From contig CM063263.1 in NCBI GenBank assembly GCA_032158295.1, positions 8,428,501 to 8,492,500 of the forward strand: DNA of 64,000 nt, given 5' to 3'. Origin of the DNA: Pycnopodia helianthoides. Lineage: Eukaryota; Echinodermata; Asteroidea; Forcipulatida; Asteriidae. The translations under genes and the position numbers were made by a program. The notes below the pieces were generated by a model. That model had not been told where the DNA came from and made no database searches. It was given only the letters and a program-made list of their open reading frames with translations. Every line of letters starts with the position of its first letter. Positions within the stretch are counted from its first letter, which is position 1. This document shows positions 34,701 through 45,322 of this stretch, piece by piece.

Positions 34701-37700
34701 AATTGTATACACGCTATCAAGGAGTGGTCCCAGCTGAATAGCCTGAAGCTGAACAGTAGTAAAACAGAGTTCCTTCACATTTCTTCACGTTTTCGAGAAA
34801 CACAATCAATTCAGTCTATAGACCTAGATGGAACATTGTTACATGCAAACAGATCTTGTAGAAACTTAGGAGTGATTTTTGATTGTCGGTTGACTTTTGA
34901 GAATTTTATATCTCAAAAATGTTCATGCTTTCGTTTTATGCCACATTGGTTTTTGTAACAGTCTTCTTTTCGGTCTTCCTCAGCGATAAATCAGAAAATT
35001 GCAGACTATTCAAAATTCAGCGGCGAGATTAGTGACCCGAACTCGAAAATATGAATCAATCACTCCTGTGGTACGAAATCTACATTGGCTTCCTGTCCAC
35101 TCCTGCATTTTGTTTAAACTATTAGTTTTTGCATACGAATGCTTTCATGACATTGCCCCTTCATATTTAAGTGAACTATTATCATTGTATCGGCCTACTC
35201 GTACTTTAAGATCAAGTTCAAAAGCATTATTCATTGTCCCTCCCACCTCAACTAAAACTTACGTTGAGCGTTCTTTTACCCACGCCTCCTCAGTTTTATG
35301 GAATGCACTTCCAGATTCCATGAGAAATCACAATGATTTAAATAAGTTTAAGATTTCTCTTAAAACGTATTTATTCAATGTTAAAAGTGTACACCCATGA
35401 ACTCAGTGTCCAACACTACATGTACTTTTTTGCTTCTAAGTGGATTTTCTTATCTGCATTACTTTTTTCTTGTAATTTTTTCCTTTCTATGTAAAGCGCA
35501 TAGGGACATGCTATCCTGTAATGTGTTATGCGCTATAAAAGAACTGTGTACTATTATTATTATTATTAAGGGTAATTGTTCCATACCTTCTTATTTTTTG
35601 TGAAAAACTTTTTGGGGGGGCTAATACTGGAAGGGTTTTGACTCGCCCACCGCTGTTTTCACTCACAATTGTGACCGGGCGACCATTAATTTCGAACCAT
35701 GGCCTTCTAAAACTTACTTTTGAGAAGCTCATCTTTCGACATCTCGTCATTCATTTGCTTCTTCAGTAAAGATGGGATGTCATCCCTAGGAGCTTCTGAA
35801 ACAGTGATGCTGCCTTGTATCACATCAGCGTCATCAGAATGAACCGTAACATCATCTGGCTGTGTCTCCGTTGAGTGTTTGTCAATCTCGATCTTTAGCT
35901 CCCCCTCCCCCTCATCACACAGTTCTTCTCCATCCTCAACAATGCCACTGTCCACACATGTGTTCTCCTGTATTCCACTCTTGGGAGACTCATTTTCGAG
36001 GAAGGAGGCAGAGACACTCGCTGAAAAGAGAGAAACATGGATAACAATGTTAAAACAATGGGAGTGGCTGGCTGGCCATGGACGCCCCACTTTTTGCTCA
36101 TGTTTGACAAATTCAAGAATTCAGACATAATGAATGATTTAAAATAAAATTGGCCAAACCTAGCAGTGGTGAGTCTAGATCTTCTTAAGTCTTTAGAATG
36201 TCTTTTTTAAGCGTATGAGATCTGCCAAGAAATGAAGGTAAAGATGGAAAATTTCATAATATTTTGTGGGAATTCTTATGCTACATATATACAAAGCCTG
36301 CACAGGGCACGATATTCATACCAACATGGAGCTAATAGTAATACTGTCCAAAACCATTTGTATTTTTCTTGGGAAGGGGTGATATACCCAGGCTTCCCAA
36401 CCACTGCCGCGGTTGATGGATAATGTTGTCAAGATTTTTATATATGGATTAGTGCTACTGCTCGCAGGTATTGGTTACATAAGTAAATGTCCGCCCTACT
36501 TTTAAACAGCAGGGCTAGAATTTGGGGGAAAACCCCACAAGACCGCAGGGCTTGTAGCTCAAAATATTTACTGGACTGGAATTTTGAGTACAAGACCAGA
36601 ATTGAAGTGAGAAGAAAAAATGACAACACAGGTTAATAATTGAACTGTTTGAATTTGAAAAATCGCTAAGAGAAGATTTATCTCATTTGTAGGTAGTCTT
36701 CGATAATCAACAGAATTGTATTTATCAGACTGCTGCAAGTCAACATTTGAACACAAACACAAGACCGCCGGACTTGCCTGGATACGAGTGGATACTAGGG
36801 GGGGCTAAAGCCCCCCCCCCAAATTTTTTTGTCTAGCCCCCCAAAAAAAATGCAAGGGAAAAAAAGAAGAAGAAGATACAAGCTGGAAAATACTGGATCT
36901 TTATTAAAAATAAAAATGAATAGATTTGCACGGTCTTTTCACATACTATAAGTCTTTGGCCCAGACTACATGACTTGTACGGTTAAATGTTTCATGTGGG
37001 ATCGGGACAAGCGCGGTGCTTAGAATTTGCGGTTTCCGCCGGCGCGCGCTTCCGCCTTGTTTTGTTTTGTATTACATGAACATAAAAACCAATCTCAGTT
37101 TGGAAACGATGATGCGGTGATAAAACACAAGTGGCTCAACATATTATCACCGGAACAATGTTCTTTTTAGTAAGTTCTAACCTCTTTTCCTCCCCCTCCC
37201 CTCCCTTCCTAAAAGCCTTCCTTTTTTCTATTAGAGTATAAGGAGGCTTGAAAACATCAAAGAAAATGTCTGTTTTAAACATCGCCTTTTGACTTTTCAA
37301 AAACAGAGACCTTTGTCTCCCACTTAAACAACAAACAGTCATAGGATGGTTGATTACGAGACCACACCAGAGCCATGTTACATTAGTTTTAACAACGTTT
37401 CTCTGCCTATTAATCTCTCGATGGCTACCTCTGGAGATAATAGTTTCCATTTTTCCGCACTCCAATTAACACATCACTAATTCGCTGCTGACTGGTTAGG
37501 CCAAGTAACAAAAGTAACACGTTTCTCGTCCCCGCACGCCTCGTTTTTGGCTTCCGCCTCTTTGCTTTTCTTTTCTTGTTTACTATTAATTTAACAAAAA
37601 AGGGGAAAGGGGGGGGGAGGGAAAAAAAGGAAAATTCAAAAAAACGAAGTTCCTTGGTTTATTTTTGACTAAGAATTTGTCTATACTTTTTTTCACCTTC

Positions 37701-39679
37701 TTAACATCGCATGCGAAGAGTACTTGAGTATGAGCCACAGATCGCTGCATGAGCCCGGCGTCGACTCTTCTACCTCAATTGTGATGTTCGCGATATAAAT
37801 AATTTTGAACACATCCATAAACATTTCACTGTTTTTGAATGATGAAACTTGCTTAGAAAGTGGACTAAAAATACAAATCATTTGTTTTGTCATACATTGC
37901 ATCAGTATACTCAAATAGAAAAAAATGTGAATAAATATACCTTGGCCAGCCATATTTAGCATGGTGGCCATTTTGGATAAAATATATAAAAAAATTGGAA
38001 AATAGTAAATAGTAACGCCCTGCCTCCTCCTCTTTTTGAAAAAGTCCAGACGAGAAACATGTTACTTTGTTTACCTGGCCTTATACGGTCTCCACTCTCT
38101 CTCTCTCTCTCTCTCACCACCCTCCCTCCCTCCATTCCGTCCATCCCCGGGCTTCCGGCGATTTTTTGCCCTTCCTTTCCCCCTTCCCGTTTTTTATAAA
38201 GAACTATACTTGACGACTCAAATGTTTTTTAAAGATTGCCTTTCAATACATGATTCTCACTGTCACGAAGAGAATCTTCATAACTGACAAATTTGTATGC
38301 TTTTTGAACATTTTGAGTGCGTTCCGGTCCTATTTTTTTCTTTGCTTGTCCATTAATAAAACCTCTCTATTATAGGATTCTTATATCGAATACCATCAAA
38401 ATATTTTTTGTGGCCACATGATCTTATCCTGACTTGATTGCACACGGCTACATATGATTTCACCCTCTGTAAACATCCCATAATATTCTCAATCAAATTC
38501 GTTAAACCACTGCAAGCTTTTGTTCTGTCTACCGTTTTGGAGTCAAAATAATTTGCACGCAACTGCATCATGTGTTGTATGATTATTGTATCTTTCTACT
38601 TATTATGCGACAAATACATGAAAAATGCGCTGTTTATATGTTCCTTTTCGACTCCCAAAAAGAAATAGCAGTAGCGAAAGTTAGAGGGTGACGTCACGTG
38701 CAAAAAGTCTAGCCCCCCTAAAATTGTGGCTCTAGAACCGCGCCTGGTCCTCTGTACCCTTTTCAATAACTTCCAGACTGTCTTGATGATTTCAAAACAG
38801 GAGCTGGGCTCGACTTAATTTGAAAGGCAAATGCCGACAGGATTCGTTCTCAACGCACGTGCATATCTCACATTTTTTCAAAGCTCCTCTCAGGTCATAG
38901 GGCAGTGCTTAAAGTTATCTCCAGCCGTAAAATGTGTATTGAAGCTCGGAATGGTGATTTTATCGATAAAAATTCAAACTGAGGACTGGTTGAAAAGGTT
39001 AAAATTTGCGATAGCGATACAGACAGGGTTAATATTTTTAAATGGTATTTTCAAAATTTTTGGATTTAAACATATCATATATATACAAAAGTTTTTAAAA
39101 GTTATCTCTGATTCATCTTTCAAGTCGGCTGCACGGTTGTCGGACACAAGCTTTCCCTATTCTATCCTGTTTTGTGCTAGGCTCTCTGATTATGTAATTC
39201 AAAAACATGAAGAAATCAAGAGCTTCACAAAATGCTTTAAAGAGCATTTTGTGAAGCTCCTGTGGTTTCTTCACAGACTCCATTGCTGCATACTTACAGT
39301 TACTTCTAGGTCCAATGGATTTCTGCTTTTCTTTGTCAGGAGACTGTTGATGTGCAGATGGATGTACATCATGTACATCCGATCCCTGGCACTGTTGCGG
39401 GTTTACATAACTGAAAGATGTTACAGAAATAAAACTTCATTAAAAAAAAATAAGGCGATTCATAATACACTGGGCCCTATACATTTTGCCCTGGAGAGGG
39501 CATTTTTGAAAGAGGGTCAACTAATACGTGCGCTTTATGATTTTTTTCAAACATTAAACTTACCTCTCCTCACAACAGCGTTTCCCCATTCTTCCTTGAC
39601 TCCGATCCCGCACCAGTCCTTTAGTACCAAATGATGGTCAAGAAGTGGTAAAAGTGTGCTAGATCTGCAGATGTCACAG
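31742..39679 (-). CDS. Acidic, lysine-rich protein of unknown function, internal exons
   Basis: Four exons are supported by splice signals and long open frames: 39679-39564, 36020-35718, 32602-32467 and 32323-31742. The first two join in phase 1 and the last two in phase 0. The join between the second (ending phase 1) and third (needing phase 2) fails, so an exon is missing or the third exon's acceptor is misplaced. The first has a compact segment (LLPLLDHHLVLKDW...EEWGNAVVRR) that I do not recognise. The others are low-complexity: acidic stretches, KKEKKKEKKKDK, and an RRGIKRKRPNEF patch that could be a nuclear-localisation signal. SEAPRDD in one exon and SEAPKDE in another hint at internal duplication, as do near-identical intron starts after the last two exons. 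Start and terminal exons were not found. A MITE and a LINE sit in the intron between the second and third exons. Confidence 0.45.
32923..33779. mobile_element. piggyBac-style non-autonomous element
   Basis: An 857-bp segment between TTAA (32919-32922) and TTAA (33780-33783) with matching termini CCCTTTAGCACTCA and TGAGTGCTAAAGGG. Short open frames inside show no recognisable transposase. It inserted in an intron of the lysine-rich gene. Confidence 0.85.
34245..35571 (+). mobile_element. 5'-truncated CR1/L2-type LINE
   Basis: A reverse-transcriptase core reads LLDFSSAFDTI, then QGVPQGSVLGP, then the catalytic FYADDTQLY (34312-34701). A downstream frame (34999-35400) has the usual C-terminal ARLVTRTRKYESITP...HWLPV and ends near LKTYLF. 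Frames are broken near 34700 and 34920-35000. The 5' part, including the endonuclease, is absent. The element ends in an ATT-repeat tail (about 35552-35569), as in L2/CR1-like elements. Dead copy inside an intron of the minus-strand gene. Confidence 0.85.
36021..39563. other. Intron of the lysine-rich gene with repeats
   Basis: It holds a TIR element (37496-38083), C/G homopolymers (about 36801-36844), a CT microsatellite (38093-38115) and a repeat bounded by TCTAGCCCCCC-like sequences (about 36830 and 38710). A 267-codon open frame at 38831-39634 on the + strand is treated as chance: its composition is unremarkable and it overlaps a supported minus-strand exon. Confidence 0.4.
37496..38083. 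mobile_element. TIR element (TAGGCCAAG...), copy 2, inverted relative to copy 1
   Basis: It begins TTAGGCCAAGTAACAAAAGT and ends in ACCTGGCCTTA, with CGTTTCTCGTC and GACGAGAAAC inside. It shares CATGCTAAATATGGCTGGCC and the GGAGGAGG motif with 30594-31115 but in the reverse direction. Confidence 0.7.
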
Positions 39680-41436
39680 CTGTAATTAACCAAAAATAAA
39701 TCAATACACCGTCAATTTCAAGACACAGTTTAGGATGGTACCTACTCATATTGAGTAGATGTGGGAAAAGGAGTGCCAGAGCAGAACAAGCATCTGCCTC
39801 TAACTTTTCGCTTACTTACATGTAGCGGGGGACCAGTTTTTTAGCTTGTCCTTTTACTAGAGTTGGCCAGCTTTTTCACTAGTTCACATTTTAGGTACCA
39901 TATATAGGGATGTCATTCACCAGGGAACGGGCCAGCCAGACTACATCCACGGAGAGAGTTCTGACTGGTCCTCGGGGTAATTCTAGCATTTGGCCAGCAC
40001 CGAGTGCTGTCCAATGCACCCAGACCCCAGTGGTTAAAGACGATATTGTAGCGATCGCAAGCAGTGTTCGCCCTTAACAGTGGTCCGCTGGCCAAATGCT
40101 AGTGAAAACACCAAAGGACCCCCAAAAATGTCAAAAATCATTCCATGCGATCGGGCCGGCTAGTTAAGTGTTGAAAGGCATCCCTATTCAACATGAATAA
40201 TAGACTTTTGGGAAAAGAAAAGATTAGTCCACAACAAGCCGACTGGCATAGCCCCACTGGCTAATAGTCACTGAAAAAGTTGAGGGCAAACCATGGCAAG
40301 GTCGGGTATGAATCCTTACCTGGCTGTGGCTCACGGCTGGGTGCATTACTGAAATTTTTCAGCACTTGTTCTTTTAATGACACACTACAGAACCTCGGGA
40401 AAACCCAACCTCTTCGACCCCGAACTAGAGGGTGCACGACTTTCACAGTGAACAATTTATCGGCAACGATGGCCCTCCTACAACTGAATGGAGCAGCTCA
40501 TGTTTACAAACAACCCATGCAAGCCACAAATCCAATACTCCAATAGCACGGAAACTGGCAGTCACATGACCACTTGTGCAAAACATAGATTCATTGACTG
40601 CAAACACACCAGTGTAAAGTCAAGGAAGCAGTTAGGCCTACAGGTGTACCACAAAGAAAACTAGGTTTCATTCACCTACAGTTCAAGCTGTTGTGCAATA
40701 ATCCATGGCAGAATATAACTTACTGTTAAAAAAACATTGATGTGGGTTATGTGTATGTACTAGACATTACACATTTTCAGTACATAACGTTGTGGGTGCC
40801 AGGGTTAAATTTTTACACTGGACCGCAGGCCTGAGGCCCGTGGTTTTAGTGTCAAGCCAGTAAACTTATTACCAGACAAGTCCGCCTTCTTGTGTTGTTC
40901 AATTGAACATTAATACTTCACTGTGCATTGTAAATTATTTTAAGAAATGGTGTTCAAATGTTGACCTTGAGTCTGATAAATACAACACAATTTTGTTGGG
41001 TAATGAAGTATAATACCCATAAAGACAGATCTAATGAGATTAAATAATCCCTTTCACATTAGTGCTTAATTTTTCAAATAAAAATGGCATGTTAAACTGT
41101 GTCAGGACTCAGTATTTTTTCCTGCAAGGTAAGTGGAGGTACGTTTTGAAGTATGTTTTCCATTTTGGAACAGCATCATCTGTCAAAATTTATTCAGAGA
41201 AAGAATTTGAAAAGAGATTTTCTTTCGAAAACATGACCTCCGTGAATTTAATGAAACTTTCACAGGAAGTTAGGAATATTTTTACTTTTCCCAAAACCAA
41301 TGGCATACATTTTTGAATGGCAGACACATCTTGGTGACATCATAAGAAAAACTACAGTGCATCAAAGGTTATAGATTGTTTTGTCAGCATGAGGCCAAGT
41401 AAAAAATAAAATCGTGTCCCCGCTCTCTCCCTTTTT
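39680..41436. other. Repeat-rich DNA; possible unassigned exon
   Basis: Repeats of the 'GGCCAGCTTTTTCACTAG' type occur (39850-40170). On the minus strand a 64-codon frame runs 40455-40261 and contains a donor-like CAG|GTAAGG. It has no ATG and its phase does not fit the exon at 39679. It could be a 5' exon of the lysine-rich gene, but I cannot support that. Confidence 0.25.
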
Positions 41437-42424
41437 TATGGTGGCCCTGAAGGGACATCGCACATCGCAAATATCTTTGCAAATATTTGCGATGTCGCAA
41501 ATATCTTTGCAAATATCTTTGCAAATATATGCAATGTTTGCACATAATTGCAATGTCGCAAATATCTTTGCAAATATTTGCGATGTCACAAATATCTTTG
41601 CAAATACTTACGATGTCGCAAAGATCTTTGCAAATATTTGCGATGTCGCAAATATTATCGCATACTTTGTCGCATACTTTGTTGCATAGTTTGCATATTT
41701 GTGCAGTTTTTTTTTCCAAGAGCCTAAAGGGTATTGAAGTTGTTTGGCTTCCAGCCTTCATTATGTACACACGGGTGGGTAGTCGGGTGTAGTTTGGGTG
41801 TAATTGTTTATTCTTCTGTTCTTTCCGCATGCGTGTACATGTACAATGTATAACCATTACATGGAGGTAGAATAATAATGTAGGCAACCGTGGTCATCTT
41901 TCTGTGTGATGAATCTCAAGACTTTGGTATTCCGTTCGCACTCTCTTTGACGGTCGTTGACTAAAAAATTTGAAATTTGGTGCTAGCACCATTTTTCTTT
42001 CCAGCACATAGTGCTAAGTATTGCTCCATGGTTCAGCCTGGTCTCGTGGATCCGGTGTTAAAGGCAAGTCTGTCCCCCTGGTGTATGCGTCTCCCATATG
42101 ACCACGGATGCCTAGGTAAAATATGTAGGCATCCGTGGTCGTTTTTTTTTTTTTATGAATCTCGAGATTTGGGTATTCCGTTCGCACTGTCATTGACGGC
42201 CATTGACTAAGATGAACCCAAACAACTTAAGACCCTTTAGGCTCTTGAAAAATTACCTGGCACAAATATGCAAACTGTGCAACAAAGTATGTGATAATAT
42301 TTGCGACATCGCAAATATTTACAAAGATATTTGCGACACTGCAAATATTTGCAAAGACATTTGCGACATCGCAAATATTTGCAAAGATATTTGCGATGTG
42401 CTATGTCCCTTCAGGGCCACCATA
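41437..42424. repeat. Foldback element with tandem GCAAATATTTGCGATGTC sub-repeats
   Basis: A left arm (41437-41750) and right arm (about 42213-42424) are inverted copies. Both have TATGGTGGCCCTGAAGGGAC at the outside, then many copies of a roughly 20-bp GCAAATATCTTTGCAAATAT unit, then an inner CTAAAGGGT/ACCCTTTAG border. The 460-bp middle has its own direct repeat (41881-41965 and 42124-42212) and a perfect hairpin (GACCACGGATGCCTA facing its inverse, 42099-42140). The architecture matches Foldback-type transposons. Confidence 0.8.
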
Positions 42425-42429
42425 CTTTT

Positions 42430-42830
42430 TTGAGGCCGCCGTCGCATTGTTTGTACTTTTTGTATAGTCGCGTCATGCCATCGGATTGTCCTGTCGTGCC
42501 ATCGCGTCGTGCCGTCGCATAGTCGCGTTGTGCTGTCGAATAGTTGCGTCGTGCCGTTGCATAGTCGCGTCGTGCCGTCGCATAGTCGGGTCACGCCGCG
42601 CCGTCGCATAGTTGCATCCTGCCGTCACATAGTCGCATCGTCGCGGTCGCATTGTTTGTACTGTTTGTATAGGACCGTTGCAAACAATGCGACGGCGGCG
42701 ACACAACGGCACGACGCGACAGCACGACGCGACAGCACAACACGACAATGCGATGGCCACGACTATGCGACGGCATGAAGCGACAGCACGACACGACTAT
42801 GTGACGGCACGGCGCGTCAATGCGTCGTCG
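42430..42830. repeat. Second foldback minisatellite, (GCATAGTCGCGTCGTGCCGT)n
   Basis: The left half (42430-42660) is a 20-bp tandem array. The right half (42668-42825) is the same array inverted. GTCGCATTGTTTG and CAAACAATGCGAC form the central hairpin. It is CpG-rich, unlike its surroundings. Long arginine-rich open frames here are artefacts of the repeat. Confidence 0.8.
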
Positions 42831-43519
42831 ACGGCGCATGTTTGGGAGATCCAAGCCAGAATGCCACACATGCGCCGTGTAACTTGGCAGAGATGGATTT
42901 CTATAGAACAGGGACTGGATGACATGTCAGCGTGCATGCACATCAGTAACCATCATGGCGGCGATGGAATCATCGCACCGACAAGTTTAATTGTGTGAAT
43001 GTCAGCTGGTAGATTTGTCATAAAATTTCACCACAACGAGCTAACACAAAATTGTTCAATTCATTCATTCATTCATCCATTCATTCATTTTATTTATTCA
43101 TCATGTGAAAACACATGAAATTTGTTATCCACTGTACAGCATTTAAAAAAATTACCTAAAAACCTACAAAAAATGACCTTGCCATTTGACTGGGGGGTCC
43201 ACAAACAATACACTTTCGAGAGACCCCAAGACCAATCCATGCACCAAGTTTTAAGCTGAATTTTGAGTCCTCCTTGAGTTATAATTTGTACACTCGCACG
43301 CACACACATCCAGTTTGTGGGTACTGCTATTGTTGATCTATTATTCCCTTTTCTGAAGAATTCCCTTGTTCCCAATTCCCAATTGTTCCTATTGAAATGA
43401 CCTTGTGGGGTCCATTGTTCCATTGTTGTCAGGACCCCACATATGCCCTTCCGTGTGTCCACACACACAGACGGAAGGACATGTCAGAAACAGTATGCCC
43501 CTTCGGTGGCTTCGCCAAC
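42831..43519. other. No gene seen; (ATTC)n tract
   Basis: A CATTCATT microsatellite lies at 43060-43092, possibly the tail of an old retroelement. Nothing else is recognised. Confidence 0.4.
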
Positions 43520-43672
43520 CGCGGGGCATAATAACGATTGAATAGCATCTGGTGTTCACATTAAAATATTTGAGTTTCCTTACGAAATATAAGCGCTGGT
43601 TAGTTTTTTCATAAACATTCGTAGTGTTGGAATTCCAGTTCAACTGGTTATCGACTACCATTTCTTTTGTAC
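43520..43672 (-). pseudogene. LINE reverse-transcriptase C-terminal scrap
   Basis: The minus frame reads VVVDNQLNWNSNT...YEKTNQRLYFVRKLK, the typical region after the RT palm in CR1/Jockey-like LINEs (a LGV-IDNKLNW-like motif then a RLYFLRKL-like motif). It is about 50 codons, bounded by unrelated sequence. Confidence 0.6.
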
Positions 43673-43716
43673 TTTAAACATTGGTATGTACTTGCCACAA
43701 TCGTGTACCGCAAATA

Positions 43717-43833
43717 CTGATTTTGCACAATGATCAAAAGGCATTGTGGCCGTCATTGTGGAAAGGAAAAGGAAACACTGTTTGCACCCGTTTCCTTCCC
43801 ACGGTGCCTTTCGACAATTGTGCAAAATCAACT
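43717..43833. repeat. Long imperfect hairpin
   Basis: GATTTTGCACAAT...AAAGGC on the left is the inverse of GCCTTTCGACAATTGTGCAA on the right, and inner GGAAAGGAAAAGGAAAC faces GTTTCCTTCCC. About 117 bases fold on themselves with a 13-base loop. It could be a snap-back MITE or a small-RNA precursor; the sequence does not decide. Confidence 0.55.
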
Positions 43834-44935
43834 AGGCAGCATTTACGAATAGACCTGAGTGAATTAGGGGGGAGATTTCGGCAAAAAAAAACATGAGTTT
43901 CCATTCGAAAAATTATCACAATTCCTGATGCTACCTGGTGCTAGGCCAAGGAAGTGCACAAGCTGAGGGAGTCCAGAGTATTTGGCACTATAGACAATAA
44001 TGAAACTATTTGTAATTAATTAAATTGGTAAAGACGTGGACAAGTTCTCAGAGTCAGAGTCCATGGAGTCAGAGAACAAATCTACATAGCAAATGATGGT
44101 GTACTGTTACCACAAACATGACAAACTGATGACTGAATACATTAAAAATATTCATGCAACCTCACTCAGTCACTGACCTTCACCTTTTCCCTTTATCCTA
44201 AAACAAGTATAAGTACCCCTTCCCACTTGCCAGTTGCTAAATCTTTGGACAATTCCTTGTTTTCGTTTATAAAATTTATGGCGCGACCGCCGTCGGCCAT
44301 GTTTTTTTGACAGGGTTGTTGATTTACCATGCCATATTGTGTACGAAACAACTACGTATTGTACATACATGTACAACAATGTCAGTACAGGCAGCTACAA
44401 AAATTGGACCTGCCCCTAAAAATAAAGAAGCAGTTTCAGTCAAAATGTTGGAAAATAAACATGTTATAGAACCAGCAAAGTGTGTGCTCACCAACCTTGC
44501 TCCTATGCTCAGACGTATACACTCAAATCACTCAAGTCAAAGGGTACTTGCTAAAAATGTAGAATCCTTGCTAAAATGCTAGTCCGTCGCTGTGCGCCAC
44601 ATGCTCTCTTGCATATTTCCAAGCTACGAACACTTGTGCGGGGCATGCGCTGTGTGACTTCGTGCCGGGTACGATACGGTGGCACGTGGATAGCGGTTCT
44701 TGTATATATAGCGCCCTCTTTCGGCGAAAGCATTCTGGGAAAGAAAACCCAAGAGCGCGATTTTCAAGTGGACACTTCCCTTTTCCCTAAAATTTCTTCG
44801 CACTGGGGCTGAGGTCCCTGGATAGGACCCTGGATCATTTCGCTGATGAGCATAATGGATAGTGTGACATGGAAATTAAATTACTCTAACGGCCTATTAT
44901 TATCCGTATTATGCTAGAATAATATATCATTTTAA

Positions 44936-45318
44936 AGGAACATTATAGAATTGGTAAGAAAAAAAACTTGTAAAATATACTTTTTGATCACAGATTTACA
45001 TAAAACTTACACGGTCTAATGATGGTGATAGTAGAAAACATCCCTTGAAATATTTCTGTCTGAAATGCCATATTTGATGAGAATTGAATAAACTAATTTT
45101 CCGATTGGAGTTTATCGCTCAGTGAGCGTTTTATTCATTTTGTTGAATCTATATGTTTTCATGCAAATGTGTAATCGGTTTTTCACTATTTTCTCGTGAC
45201 CCAGATGGCCGATCGATCTCAAACTTCTACATGTTTGTCAGTTTATGTATATGGTGGATTTCATAAAGTGCTTACACTGCCAGCAATTGTTTTGTTAGCA
45301 AAAACCAATTATGTTCCT
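44936..45318. mobile_element. TTAA-flanked MITE, AGGAACATTA family, copy 1
   Basis: 383 bp between TTAA (44932-44935) and TTAA (45319-45322), termini AGGAACATTATAGAATTGGT and ACCAATTATGTTCCT. It is nearly the same sequence as 57831-58188. It abuts the point where the Gypsy A integrase homology stops. Confidence 0.88.
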
Positions 45319-45322
45319 TTAA

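Noticed and set aside
38831..39634. A 267-codon + strand open frame
   Set aside because: No recognisable domain. It spans two palindromes and overlaps an exon supported by splice signals on the other strand.
40261..40455. First exon of the lysine-rich gene
   Set aside because: It has a donor-like GTAAGG but no ATG, and its phase (1) does not match the next exon's requirement (2).
41414..42433. CRISPR-like array (regular short repeats)
   Set aside because: Units are contiguous without unique spacers, are palindromic, and the genome is eukaryotic; a foldback minisatellite explains it.
42319..42998. Arginine/threonine-rich open frames on both strands
   Set aside because: They are produced by the inverted 20-bp CpG-rich minisatellite; both strands and several frames are open at once.
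44379..44582. 67-codon + strand frame (MSVQAATKIG...)
   Set aside because: Possible small gene, but there is no donor site, no recognisable family and no second line of evidence; kept only as context for the promoter-like cluster.
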